NCBI GenBank assembly: GCA_007115705.1
Contig: QXEO01000553.1
Location: forward strand, 16,352,922 to 16,416,921
Length of the DNA stretch: 64,000 nt
Direction of reading: 5' to 3'
Source of the DNA: Dactylis glomerata
Lineage: Eukaryota; Streptophyta; Magnoliopsida; Poales; Poaceae
Below, in pieces: positions 34,463 to 46,111 of this stretch. Below the pieces are notes generated by a model. It searched no databases and was not told the origin of the DNA. It worked only from the letters and a program-made list of their open reading frames with translations. Every line of letters begins with the position of its first letter. The stretch's first letter is position 1. The translations under genes were made by a program, and so were the position numbers.

Positions 34463-34492
34463 CCCATTGCAACGCATGGGCATTTTTCCTAG
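34463..34492 (+). mobile_element. Helitron-type 3' terminus
   Basis: The hairpin CCCA-ttgcaacgca-TGGG is followed by CATTTTTC and CTAG (34489-34492), with T next outside. It matches the other Helitron ends in the window. The element must extend leftwards, so the Copia insertion (27753-34339) and perhaps the B3 gene and protease fragment lie inside it. I could not fix its 5' TC end; 18172 and 19199 are candidates. Confidence 0.6.
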
Positions 34493-35591
34493 TACGATTT
34501 AAACGTTCGTCTCTTCCCTCAAACAAAGTGGTTCCTTTCTACTCTATTTCTCTCCTAGTGGCGCGGGGAAAGGCCATGATGGCGCAACCGTTTCTTCAAT
34601 TGATGGCATAGAAGATGTACATCCACCATCCTTTCTGTACACTTTCCTTCCAGTTGTAGTGAATGGTTATTTTTGGCCGGCCTGCCTGTCATGGTTTCGT
34701 CAACATATCTGCCATAGTTATAGATGTATGGCAGTTTGTGGAAGGGGGTGAACACGGCGGAGCGATCCAGGACGGTGATAGTACGAGTTTACCTAGCTTC
34801 AGATCCCGTAACGGTGGCGAGACCCTACATGCTGCTAATATTCACTATATGGCAATAAGTGCTCGGTTACAACGATGGTGTAAGACTTAGCCTCAAGGGC
34901 TGTTCCACGTCGGCTTATAAAGGCGCCTGGCGTGGGCATCATGATGGTTTCGGGGCGGATACTACATAGAGTTCTAGACTAAGTCCTATACAATGTCTTG
35001 TACTACATGGCAATCCGCTATGGGCCTAATCTAGTCTAACTGCTAGGAGCTCATGCTGGTCCTGGAATCCGCTAGGGGCATCCATCAATTGGGCCACCCG
35101 GTTAGGCTATGTGTCTGACCACCATCCATGGGCCACCCGGGCTTGCTGTATTAGGACTACGTCGCTGGTATTACCCATTTGGTATATCCCCAATAGTAGC
35201 CCCAGGGAACTTCAAGATCGCCACTTCAATCCGCCATGTCATTAGTCTTGAAATGCATCCACCAGAGCTCTTTGTCTCGCGTCTTAGTGGTGGATCTTGT
35301 TGTTCCTCCATCTTTGTCCCAATCTGCCATGGTTATGGCGGATCAGCGACGTTTAGCTTCCGCTGGCGAAACTCCCAGGATCTTCTGCAGATCTTACCGC
35401 AGAATTCGCCATAAATTTTGCTCCATGTAGTTCCTTCTACGGTAAGTTTTGTGGTATAAACATTGTTGGTGCAGATTACCGTTTTACCCGTGGATACGTG
35501 TCAATGATCTCGGGCACCAGAGTGCCACGTGTACAGCTTGAATGGCGGGTGCGGATCTCTGTGTCGGGGTCTATATATACCCCAGGCGGTG
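34493..35591 (+). mobile_element. LTR/promoter part of a Gypsy element (interrupted)
   Basis: Sequence with LTR character: CGGAGCGATCC, AGTGCTCGGTTACAACGATG, and CAATAGTAGCCCCAGGGAAC. It ends in a promoter (TCTATATATACCCC at 35572-35585). The element continues at 42184 after the insertion and there carries a PF04195-like leader protein. The left LTR boundary is not clear. Confidence 0.5.
35573..35582 (+). promoter_or_regulatory. TATA box of the interrupted Gypsy LTR
   Basis: CTATATATAC lies 15-24 bases upstream of the insertion site of the next element, so the insertion falls near the expected transcription start. Confidence 0.55.
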
Positions 35592-35596
35592 ACCCC

Positions 35597-37030
35597 TAAT
35601 ACGTCTCAAACGTATCTATAATTTTTGATGCTCCATGCTTGGTTTTACACCATTTGCCTTATGTTTCGTTACACTTCATGGCGTTTTTATGCGATTTCCG
35701 GAACTAACCTATTAACAAGTCGCCACAGTGCCAGTTCCCTGTTTTCTGCTGTTTTTATGTTTCAGAAAATTTACACAGGAAATATTCTCGGAATTGGACG
35801 AAACAAAAGCCGAACGTCCAGAAATTCACCGAAGCTTCCAAAGAACCGAAGAGGAGACGGAGTGGGGCCACGAGGGCCCCACATAATAGGGTGGCACGGC
35901 CTAGCCCCTGGCCGCGCCCCCTACGTGTGAGGGCGCCCTTGCAGCCCCCTGACGACACCCCTTCGCCTATATAAAGCCTCGGGACGGAAAACCCTAGAGG
36001 AGTCGGCAATTTTCCAGAAAGAGTTCCGCAGCTCCGCTGCCGCCGCCGACGAATTTCGGGGGACAGAAGTCTCTGTTCTGGCACCCTGCCAGCAGGGGAA
36101 GTGCCCCCGGAGCCATCTCCATCGACCTCCATCGCCATCTCCGCCGTCTCCATCGACCTGACCGCCATCTCCATCAACCTTGCTGTCTCCTATGATGAGG
36201 AGGGAGTAGTTCACCCCCGGGGTTGAGGGCTCTACCGGTATCTATGTGGTTCACCTCTCTCTCCCATGATGTGATCTTTATGTGATCGTGAGCTTTGTAT
36301 CTAGTTGAATTGGTAGATGTTATTATTCAGATATTATGCTACTCCTATGCTTAATTATTATACTCTCTGGAGATACCTCGTATCATGGTGTAAAGGTGAC
36401 TAGTGTGTGCATCATGTGTATCTTTTTGGTTAATGTCTCTATGAATTGTTGGTGTTTGTTGGAACCATCTAGTGTGTTCACGGTGATAGTGTGGGACAAT
36501 CTAGTTTGGGTACATACGGACTTTGAGGAGTGCTTCGTAGCCCTACGCATGATTAGTGTTCGTTTTCCATTGGAGAATTGTTTTGAGTTGCATATGGATG
36601 ATAGTATCTATTGGTTCAATTATGTTATATTTGTTGAGAGTGTGTCCACTAGTGAAAGTATGATCTCTAGGCCTTGTTTCCAAGCATTACACACCATTTA
36701 CTTCCTGTTTTGTTACATGTTTGCTCACAGCGATATTTATTTCATATTACATTTACTACTTATAATCATCACTACTACTTATATTTCACTATCTCTTCGC
36801 CGAACTAGTGCACCTATACATCTGACAAGTGTATTGGGTGTGTTGGGGACACAAGAGACTTTCTGTATCGTAATTGCAGGGTTGTTTGAGAGGGATAGCT
36901 TTGACGTCTTCCTCCCTGAGTTCGATAAACCTTGGGTGATCCACTTAAGGGAAACTTGCTGCTGTTCTACAAACCTCTCCACTTGGAGGCCCAACAATGT
37001 CTATAAGAACAGACGCGTGCGTAGACATCA
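35597..37030 (+). repeat. 5' LTR of the complete element
   Basis: It begins T(A)ATACGTCTCAAACG and ends GTAGACATCA. A TATA box, CTATATAAAG, lies at 35967-35976, and a proline-rich GC-rich leader follows. Open frames in it (for example 36336-37214) are also present in the LTRs at 40743 and 48341, with length changes, and are not credible genes. Confidence 0.9.
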
Positions 37031-37040
37031 AGCTCTTTTC

Positions 37041-37060
37041 TGGCGCCATTGCCGGGGAGG
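37041..37060 (+). other. Primer-binding site
   Basis: TGGCGCCATTGCCGGGGAGG lies 10 bases after the 5' LTR. A TGGCGCC-type PBS is usual for Athila-like Gypsy elements, and the same site is seen at 49785. Confidence 0.75.
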
Positions 37061-37191
37061 TAAGGTAAAAGGTACTCACATCCTTTGGCTACTAAGTCTT
37101 TTAGTTGCTGGTGAGTGCTCGGAGTTATTTCCTTTAGATTCTGCAATTACATCTTTTTGTTTCTTGTTTTTATTTTCACTAGTTAGGCTTA

Positions 37192-38163
37192 ATGGAAAAC
37201 AAAGAGTTCTTTAGTCTTTTTCCTGAGTTTAGATATGAAGTGTTTGAAGAGAAAATTGAAAAACCTTTGGAGCTTAATTTGCATGCTAATAGTGTTGTTA
37301 GTATGAATGCTTTGAACACCGTTATTGCTAATGCTATAGAAAAGTCTAAGCTTGGGGAAGCTGGTTTTGTTAAGCATGATATTTTTAGTTCCCCAGCTTT
37401 AGTGGAGAAAGTTTGCTCTGATGATATTTTATCTCCCCTATGTGATGTTCCTATGCCTGTTACCTATGTTAGTGATCATGATTGGGAAAAGCACTCTACT
37501 TTTGATATTGAAAATCTTTTTGGTACCGATTCTAAGGTTAATAATTGTTGTACCATTACTACTATCCATGTTCCTTCTTATGATGATATGTTTGATGAAT
37601 ATGCTTTGAGAAATAGCTGTTCTCTAGCTTGTGATGATACTAAACCTCTAGTTTATGATGGTTATGATGATGAGTATAATATTTTTAGTTCACCTACTTT
37701 TGAGGAGAAAATTAGTTATGATTACAATATGCCTCCTGTTTTTGATGATTATGGTGATGAGAATAATTATTCTGTTGAATCTGCTCCTACTACGATTGTT
37801 CATGTGGGGAGTATTAATTCTTTTATGCATGTGGCTCATGATAGGGAAGCTTTATGTGATAGTTATATTGTTAATTCTATTCATGATGCTACTGAAAGTT
37901 ATTATGAGAGAGGGAAACATGGTTTGATTGATCTCAACAATATTGAGTTTCCCCTCTTTATGTTGCAATCTTTGAAGTTGTACTTGTTTTGCCTTCCTAT
38001 GCTTTTTGCTTTGCGCTTTCATGACTTGTCTCTTTACAAGACCATTTTTCATAGGAAGTGGTTTAGATTTAAATGTCTTTCACATTTGCTTTTTGATGCT
38101 CTCTATTGCTTTAAGTTCCTATATGGCGCCTTTGCCTCAAGCTCTTATATGGCGCCCACATGA
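37192..38163 (+). CDS. Gag-like N-terminal protein of the non-autonomous element
   Basis: A 323-residue open frame starting MENKEFFSLFPEF, 131 bases after the PBS. It is acidic, with many D/Y/S-rich repeats (YDGYDDEYNIFSSPTFEEK, FDDYGDENNYS). The segment NIFSSP.(L/F).EK.(C/S)(S/Y)D occurs twice. The first ~80 residues match the frame starting at 49977, which goes on into a true gag domain. Here the gag core (HPRDHLLFIHELCELF..) is missing, and the C-terminus (LKLYLFCLPMLFALRFHDLS) is hydrophobic tail sequence. It shows no enzymatic motif and its function is unknown. Confidence 0.6.
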   Translation: MENKEFFSLFPEFRYEVFEEKIEKPLELNLHANSVVSMNALNTVIANAIEKSKLGEAGFVKHDIFSSPALVEKVCSDDILSPLCDVPMPVTYVSDHDWEKHSTFDIENLFGTDSKVNNCCTITTIHVPSYDDMFDEYALRNSCSLACDDTKPLVYDGYDDEYNIFSSPTFEEKISYDYNMPPVFDDYGDENNYSVESAPTTIVHVGSINSFMHVAHDREALCDSYIVNSIHDATESYYERGKHGLIDLNNIEFPLFMLQSLKLYLFCLPMLFALRFHDLSLYKTIFHRKWFRFKCLSHLLFDALYCFKFLYGAFASSSYMAPT

Positions 38164-40742
38164 GCATCCTTGCAAATTACTGCGCCTAGCTCAAAGGCGT
38201 TAAAGAAAAGCACTCTTGGGAGATAACCCATTGTTTTATTTTCAGTACTTTTTCTTTTATTTGAGTCTTGGAAATTATTACTACTGTAATAACCGCTCCT
38301 TATCCTTTTTATTTCGTTGTTGTGCCAAGAGAAGCCTCTAATTTGAGTGAGGTAAGATTTGGGGATGTTGCTGTCCTAAAACAGTTTTCGGTGCTGCACC
38401 GTAAAAATTCGTGAAAATCCTCTGTATATCTTTTGGACCTGATATTTCTTGTGCATATGCCCCAGGTTATATCTAAACTTTCATTAGTTGAACACTTTTT
38501 GATTTGAGCAACAGAAAACCCTCTAAAGATTCGACCTTTGTTAGCTGTTCTATTTTGACAGATTTCTGCCAATATTTGTGTTTGCCGCTTTATCGCTTTC
38601 TTTTTGAGTTCTTTTGATCACGGAACTTTTGGGGAAGTTGCTACAGTAGTATATACTTTATATTTGGTGGTTTTGAGTTGAAACCTGAAGCAAAAAGGGT
38701 TGATACATTACTATGCTTATACTAATGTTGCTAATAGAATTGTGTTTAGTTTTGTATGAAGGAAGTTTTCAAGTGTAGGGATTGGAGAATGATGAGATGA
38801 GATGAAGAATGGACAAAAGCTCAAGCTTGGAGATGCCCATGTTACCCCAAGAAATATCCAAGAGGTACAAGCGTCCAAGCTTGGGGATGCCCCCGAGGCA
38901 CCCCTTCTTCATCGGCAAAAATCAGGTCACCTTTCAAGACACTATATTTTTATTGCTTCATGCACTATGCGTTTTTCTTGGAGCGTCTTTACTTTTGCTT
39001 TCAGTTTTCTTTTGTTTTGTTTGCTGCAATAAATGGTTAGATCACATCATGTTTCTTTTGGAGGAGATGAACTAGCTTTTCATTTGCCAAGAACACTCTA
39101 GTTTTCACTCTTATCGTTCAATGAGTGTTCTCTTTTTCTGCTACTGCGTTTAGCTTGCATTTTTCGCCTTGATTTTTGTTCAGATCTTGTTTTATCTTTG
39201 CATCAAGTTGTATTTGGACCTATGGTATATGTTGGGTTTCCTCAAAAGAGTTTCCTCAAAAAGGTTTGAATGGTGTTGGAAAAGAGAAAAAGTTTCATGC
39301 AAAAAAGTGGTACAAAAAGGAGCTTGTTTAGACTGCGGCTTAGACTTTTGCATGTCATGTTTGATGTCATTTTGATAGTATACTTAGTGATTTTTGCTGT
39401 AGCATGACTTGTCTCAAATGACTGAGATTGCTTAATGATCCTTTGAAAAATGCGTTGTTTTTATTATATGGAAGCATTTATTTGGTTTTCTCCTTTGATG
39501 CTTTATTTGGGTTGACTTGGCACATTCTTACACCATGTTGACTACAAAATAAGTCGCCTATAGCCTCTATGATCATTTGGTTTTTGACTTGTGATACCAC
39601 TTTATGCTTCTTTCAATGATGTTTTGTCGCTATGCATGATTATGGCCGTTATTGCTCTCTTAGTTGGTCGCTCCCAGTCTTTTGCTAGCCCTCATTTTGT
39701 ACTGAGTATGAGCTCTACACGTGCATCCAACTCCCAAAAACCAAGTTTGCCATTGTGTCCACTATAAATTCCTATGCATGATATTTGCAAGCCATTCCAA
39801 GTAAATTTTCATGTGCTACCTTTCAAAAAACCTTCAAAATACTTCTCATTTTGTGACACTGTTTTCAGCTCATGGGGACGTAGTGGTCGGATTTGCTATC
39901 TTCCATATTGTCTCATTCCAAAAAGAAAAAAAAGAGAAAAAACAAAGAAAAAAAGCACTCCTCCATGGTATGTGAATGTTGGTGGGCACCCGATGGAATC
40001 AGTTAGCCATGGTTTGAGGAAGGAAAAAAGGTGGGGAGGAGTGCCAAGCTTTATAAAAGAGCACAAAAGTGACAATCTCTCTCTCAAAAACTTGCTTCAT
40101 TTTTGTATAGAAGATAGTAAGAACCCCATTGCCAGTCGTTGACAAAAGCTACCACCTCTCAAAACCCAAGTTTTATCTCTGTTTTACAAATGAAAATCTC
40201 TAGCACATGTTTAATCACTGCTTCCCTCCGCGAAGGGCCTTTCTTTTACTTTTATGTTGAGTCTCCACCTTCTACCTTTATGCACCATTAAGAGAGCATA
40301 GTTGTTATTCTGAGTATAATGTGCATTGTCCCAAAGTTTTCATTGATTGATTCATATTGTTGGTTTCACTTGTTCTTAAATTATTTGTATCTAGTCGCCC
40401 TCTTAAACTTGAAGGTGTTCTATGCATTTATGTTTTGCTCTCCATGAAGGACAAGCTGAAAATCATTTGTATGTTTTTCCTTATGATTTGAACACACATT
40501 TGACTTTCATTGTTTCATTTTCATGATCTTTTGTTTGTGTTCTATTTCATGTTATAACATGGTTGCTAAGTTTCTTCTATCAAGATTATGTCTTTCATGC
40601 CCATGCTTTAAGTTCTTATGATCCCAGCACTCAATGCTTTCATAGATGATCAAGATTGTGTAGGTGCATGTTACCTCAAAAATTATTTCTTTTGTTATCA
40701 CTTACCTACTCGAGGATGAGCAGGAGTTAAGCTTGGGGATGC
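38164..40742 (+). other. Non-coding internal tail and polypurine tract
   Basis: It matches 1100-1763 plus 6300-8212 in order. It contains two similar blocks with CAAGCTTGG.GATGCCC and ends AAGCTTGGGGATGC before the 3' LTR. No conserved protein is visible. Short frames differ between the two copies. Confidence 0.8.
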
Positions 40743-42178
40743 TGATACGTCTCAAACGTATCTATAATTTTTGATGCTCCATGCTTATTTTTACACCATT
40801 TGCCTTGTGTTTCGTTACACTTCGTGGCATTTTTATGCGATTTCTGGAACTAACCTATTAACAAGTCGCCACAGTGCCAGTTCCCTATTTTCTGCTGTTT
40901 TTGTGTTTCAGAAAAGTTACACAGGAAATATTCTCAGAATTGGACGAAACAAAAGCCGAACGTCCAGAAATTCACCGAAGCTTCCAGAGAACCGAAGAGG
41001 AGACAGAGTGGGGCCACGAGGGCCCCACACAATAGGGCGGCACGGCCTGGCCCCTGGCCGCACCACCTATGTGTGAGGGTGCCCTGGGAGTCCCCCTGAT
41101 GACGCCCCTTCGCCTATATAAAGCCTCAGGACGGAAAACCGTAGAGGAGTCAGCAATTTTCCAGAAAGAGTTCCGCAGCTCCGCCACCGCCGCCGATGAA
41201 TTTTGGGGGACAGAAGTCTCTGTTCTGGCACCCTGCCGGGACGGGGAAGTGCCCCCGGAGCCATCTCCATCGACCTCCATCGCCGTCTCTGCCGTCTCCA
41301 TCGACCTGACCGCCATCTCCATCAACCTTGTTGTTTCCTATGATGAGGAGGGAGTAGTTCACCCCTGGGGCTAAGGGCTCTACCGGTAGCTATGTGGTTC
41401 ACCTCTCTCTCCCATGATGTGATCTTTATGTGATCGTGAGCTTTGTATCTAGTTGAATTGGTAGATGTTATTATTCAGACATTATGCTACTCCTATGCTT
41501 AATTATTATACTCTCCGGAGATACCTCATATCATGGTGTAAAGGTGACTAGTGTGTGCATCATGTGTATCTTTTTGGTTAATGTCTCTATGAATTGTTGG
41601 TGTTTGTTGGAACCATCTAGTGTGTTCACGGTGATAGTGTGGGACAATCTAGTTTGGGTACATACGGACTTTGAGGAGTGCTTCGTAGCCCTATGCATGA
41701 TTAGTGTTCGTTTTCCATTGGAGAATTGTTTTGAGTTGCATATGGATGATAGTATCTATTGGTTCAATTATGTTATATTTGTTGAGAGTGTGTCCACTAG
41801 TGAAAGTATGATCCCTAGGCCTTGTTTCCAAGCATTGCACACCGTTTACTTCCTGTTTTGTTACATGTTTGCTCACAGCGATATTTATTTCATATTACAT
41901 TTACTACTTATAATAATCACTACTACTTGTATTTCACTATCTCTTCGCCGAACTAGTGCACCTATACATCTGACAAGTGTATTGGGTGTGTTGGGGACAC
42001 ACGAGACTTTCTGTATCGTAATTGCAGGGTTGTTTGAGAGGGATAGCTTTGACCTCTTCCTCCCTGAGTTCGATAAACCTTGGGTGATCCACTTAAGGGA
42101 AACTTGCTGCTGTTCTACAAACCTCTACACTTGGAGGCCCAACACTATCTACAAGAACAGACGCGTGCGTAGACATCA
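40743..42178 (+). repeat. 3' LTR of the complete element
   Basis: It begins TGATACGTCTCAAACG right after the polypurine tract and ends GTAGACATCA. The TATA box is at 41114-41123. It is highly similar to 35597-37030. Confidence 0.9.
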
Positions 42179-42183
42179 ACCCC

Positions 42184-43683
42184 CAGCTTCAGTCACCCTC
42201 TCATCTCTTTTCTTTCAAGCATCGCCCCTGAGCTGCACTTTCCTCGATGAGCCACCGGCCAAAAATCTCATCGTCGGTAACCTTTCCTCGCTGGAGAAAA
42301 TGCGTTCTCGCATTGTCGTCTTCTTTGTCCATCGAAATTCCCGGGGTAATCTCTGCAACACCACTTGCCGCCATGGATCCTGGATCTCCTTCCTCCCACC
42401 ACCCCACTAGCAATGAAGATGAAGACTACCTGCTGCAGCAATCTGCACATCCTCATCCCAACATGGCGAACTCCTATCAAGAAGACTTCGCTTCTAAAAC
42501 TGAGGATGCTGAGGAAAGAACTGCAGAGGAGATGGCGGAGGAGGAAGATGAGAATGATGGTGGAACTCAGGCCGATGAAGCAGAACAGCTTCCTGTCAAA
42601 CTGCACGGCTACTGGGAGAAGTGCAAGATCAAGGATGCCCATATTCTAGCTCTGGAGATTGAAGGTACAGTGGTGCCTAAGGCGGAATCCCAATGGCGGA
42701 CTCCTCATAAAGCTTTAGTCCCCGCCCCAAACAAGACTAAGATATTAATGCTCAAGTCTCACACTGAGAGGGGTTTTAGCATGCCGCCATCACACTTCTT
42801 TAGCAACCTTCTTCAATTCTATGGTCTCCAGCTCCACCATATTGCACCAAATAGCTTAGTCTGTGGCAGGCTACGCAGCTTTATGCGAGGGATACCTCAG
42901 AATTCTCCCAAGGATTGATCTTTTCTAACTCTTTTTCTGTGTTTGACCCAACTTTGAAGATGACGGTTTTCCTCGAACCTCCGGAACAATCTGCTTTGTC
43001 CCATAGAGGTAAAAGGACTATCTATTTGTCACCCCATTGGATTCCACCAGGGGCTGGAGGGGATCTTGGTTTTACCATGACAACAAAGCCGCTCCTTCGC
43101 GAACTTTTGGGCTTCATCCTTTCAAAAATGTGCCGGTTGAATCTTGCGACTCCTGGAAGCCAGTCAACAATGACTCAGCCACTCCTTATGTCAATCTCCT
43201 CACACGGCGGATCGCCATGCTCACCCACAATGGCCTCAAAGGAATTGACACCATCAACTGTTGGATTTCACGGCGGATCCAACCGCTGCAATATCGCGAT
43301 CACCTGATGCACCAACACACTGGTGCAAAGGATGGCATGTGTTGTTCAGAGGTTGAACTAAGCCCAGAAGTTGTCGCTAAGCGCATTCATTCCTTGATGA
43401 AAATTCCATGCAAGGAGAAGGTTCTTGAGTTCGGCATGGAGATGTTCGAAAATGACAGTTGCCCCAATGTATTGCTTTTGTCCGTCGTCAAACCTGTATA
43501 TTTTGTAATCATGGAAACATTCTAACACTTTGAGTTTTCTTCCCTTTTCCAGGTGAAATCCCCCGCTCCCACAAATTTTGTTGCTTGCATCGGCCAGCCT
43601 CTATCTCACGACCTCACCGATGACAAAGACGTCCAATCAAGTGGCAACAAGGATAGTTCCTTCAGTAATAATCTGGAATAGAA
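42184..43683 (+). pseudogene. PF04195-like leader protein of a Gypsy element, with frameshift
   Basis: The leader from the LTR at 35591 resumes at 42184. A protein starts MDPGSPSSHHPTSNEDED at 42373. It has an acidic region and then SHTERGFSMPPSHFFSNLL and FYGLQLHHIAPNS, the signature of the 'putative gypsy type transposon' family (PF04195). A frameshift near 42865 moves AGYAALCEGYLRILPRIDLF out of frame. Another frame (about 43037-43495) continues with NCWISRRIQPLQYRDH and LSPEVVAKRIHSLM. A likely short intron (GTATATTTTG..TTTTCCAG, about 43496-43552) joins KP to VKSPAPTNF. These proteins precede gag in some grass Gypsy elements; their function is unknown. The region ends where an LTR fragment starts at about 43684. 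Confidence 0.6.
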
Positions 43684-43842
43684 AAACAGCAGCAAAGAGG
43701 AACTGGCACTGTGGCATCTTGTTAATAGGTTAGTTCTAGAAAATGCATAAAAATGCCACAAAGTGTAAACAAAACATAAAGCAATTGGTGTAAAACAAGC
43801 ATGGAGCATCAAAAATTATAGATACGTTTGCAATGTATCAAC
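43684..43842 (-). repeat. LTR fragment of the TGATACGTCTC family, minus orientation
   Basis: The reverse complement starts TGATACATTGCAAACG and continues TATCTATAATTTTTGATGC, as do the first ~160 bases of the LTR at 48341. It is cut at the left (about 43684) and joined on the right to unrelated plus-strand retroelement sequence. Confidence 0.7.
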
Positions 43843-44243
43843 CTTCTACACCAAACTCTGGTCATGTCATCAATGAACAACAGCGGCATCCTATAATTGA
43901 TAAGTTTATTTATGATGCCTTCCTCTCTAGTAATGATTCTCATTATGTTGAAACTGGTCTTCATTTACCTACAGAGGCACTATGCCTCGATACTCACATG
44001 GAGAACATTAATGATGATGAACAAGATATAAAATCTTTTAGTACTAACAATGAATAGGGAATGGAAGAGCACATTACTAATGAAACATTTTCTGATGATG
44101 CTTCTTTTTGTGAGTGGATTGATTACTCTAGAACAGATGAACTTGTTCGCAAGGGTGATGAACTAGAGGAAAAAGACACTTTTGAATTTTTCCTACTATC
44201 AAAAAAGAATATCATGAAGTGTTCCCCCAGGATAGTGCAATAA
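43843..44243 (+). pseudogene. Retroelement gag-region fragment with internal stop
   Basis: One frame reads QPSTPNSGHVINEQQRHPII.., IYDAFLSSNDSHYVE.., then TAG at 44055, then GMEEHITNETFSDDASFCEW.. and KKNIMKCSPRIV in the same frame. It is acidic and hydrophilic with no recognised motif, as in the 5' coding part of Athila-like elements. The start appears lost at the junction with the LTR fragment. Confidence 0.4.
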
Positions 44244-46056
44244 AGAAGGATTACTATGAAATATATCCTTATGATACTAACCAAGGTAAAACATTTAACT
44301 TCATATGCAAATCTCTAATCCTCCTGATGAAGCTATCTAGGGAGGCATGCTCAGCATACATGGTGCATCCGTCATCACTTGGAGGAAAGAACTTATTCAT
44401 CTACAAAAATCCGATGCACCTCAAGCGGGTGCCACTTTGACTTAGCTATGATAGTAAGTGCTTCAAACCCCCATTGGAGGTAATAATAAAAACTCCTTTA
44501 CTCTATATATTCTGAATTAATTTTGGAGCATATAAAGCCTGGCTACTTCGCTTGAAGAAAACGCTTCCCAGGAGGCAACCCGAAAGTTTTTAGGTGTCAT
44601 TCTTAGATTTGTGTCTTTGCTTAGTTGCGTTCATGATTGCATTGGCACTTTGTATCTTTGCATGTTTTCTATTAGAGTTGGCTTTTAGAATATTAAGATG
44701 ATAAATTATTCATTGTACTACTTAGCCCGATTGAAACTTCTCTTTGAAAATCTTGTATGCTTTCATTAGGATATCACCAAAGTGTTGTTGCTCTTTGTGT
44801 TGTTATTGCTGTCATTTTGTATGCCTCACTAACCTTTCAGACTTAGAAGAAGAATTCAAGAGAAAACACAAGCAGTCGCAGCAACATGGACTTTAATGTG
44901 CATCCATACGGGCACGCGTCCCCTGTATTGATGCCTGTATCATCCTAGCACTTCGGCAACAAAACACATAGAAATCATGGCAGGCTTAATGGGCAACCTT
45001 ACAGGCAGGCGTTACCCGTATCGGCGCCCATATTGATTCGTGCAACTTCATCCCGGAAATCACAGGGAGTTTAACGAGCGACCATACAGGTATGACCCGC
45101 CCGTATCGGTCCTCGTATCAAACTCATGAGGTAGACAACAATTTTCGTCAAAAAACTCTAGGGAGTTTAATGTGCTCACATACGGGCCGTATTAAACCTA
45201 CGGATTTCGCGTCGAAACTATATTGACATTAATAACCTCACATATGGGAACGCTGCGCCCGTATCGCCGGCCATACCGGGGCTGTTGACTTAAAAAAACT
45301 AAGAGGAGCCGAGCCACTATGAGTATACTATGTCTAATTTTTTACCTACCTTTGAAACTCTCTAGCTTATGACTCTCAATAGTTTATGCCTTCTTTTATT
45401 TTCCTTCATCGATTTGGTGGACGAACTCCGTTCGTACACCGAATCATTTGCTTGTATTCTATTTGTTATTTTTGCAAGGACTTGAACCTTGTGCGAAGAC
45501 ATGTGTGGTATGGTGCCAACCGTGCAAACACCCACACTAGCCATTTGGTTGTTTCAATTCGACAAGCTTCAATAATATTGTTTGGTAAAACCTTCCAACC
45601 CGAACTTTTCTTAATAAACTTGTAGTAGCAAGTTTCTCACCTTAAGTGGGATCCCTTCCTCATAACTAAACACATAGGGGCTGCACACTCGTGTTTCATG
45701 TTTAGTCTCACTTGCACTTCACTAAAATCTGAGAGCATGTACAACTCTTTGACTTAGTTCCTTAACTTAAGCGTGGTGCTTAGGTTGATTAACCGACCTT
45801 GTGAGACCTTTATTTTCAAAACTTGTGAGCTAACTCCCGTGCTTCCAAAAGCAAATAAAAATGGAAAACTTCAAAAGCACAAAAATATTTTGTTTTCTTT
45901 TTAGTTTCCAAGTAGGTTTACTGGGAAGGCAACATGCAACACCGAGAATATTCGTTGAAGCAAAGGTTCTTTATCCATTGGAAGAGAGGTTATTCGTAAC
46001 TCAATGGTAAAGTGCGTCACCCCTTGCTTTCACTTAAGCTTGGGGAGGTACCCACT
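44244..46056 (+). mobile_element. Non-coding retroelement internal sequence
   Basis: Retroelement-type motifs include TTCCCAGGAGGCAACCCGA (44565-44585) and a polypurine-like AAGCTTGGGGAGG (46036-46048). Between 44900 and 45290 a degenerate repeat of about 70-75 bases recurs around CATACGGGC / CCCGTATCGGC. No enzyme domain is visible. Confidence 0.45.
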
Positions 46057-46066
46057 TCTCACTCTC

Positions 46067-46108
<42 letters not shown>
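46057..46108 (+). repeat. (TC)n microsatellite
   Basis: About 50 bases of TC dinucleotide with one CG interruption (CTCTCGCTCTC). Confidence 0.9.

Positions 46109-46111
<3 letters not shown>

Larger units (their letters stand above)
35597..42178 (+). mobile_element. Complete non-autonomous Gypsy (Athila-like) element, TSD ACCCC
   Basis: 5' LTR 35597-37030, PBS TGGCGCCATTGCCGGGGAGG at 37041, gag-like frame 37192-38163, a long non-coding internal tail, PPT at about 40726-40742 and 3' LTR 40743-42178. The 5-bp duplication ACCCC flanks both sides (35592-35596, 42179-42183). The first LTR base pair is TA instead of TG at 35597. The LTRs are nearly identical by eye. There is no protease, RT, RNase H or integrase, so mobility would need another element's enzymes. 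Confidence 0.92.

Noticed and set aside
36336..37214. 292-codon open frame and its relatives at 41484 and 49200
   Set aside because: They lie within LTR sequence between the TATA box and the PBS, differ in length and frame between LTR copies, and contain no domain.
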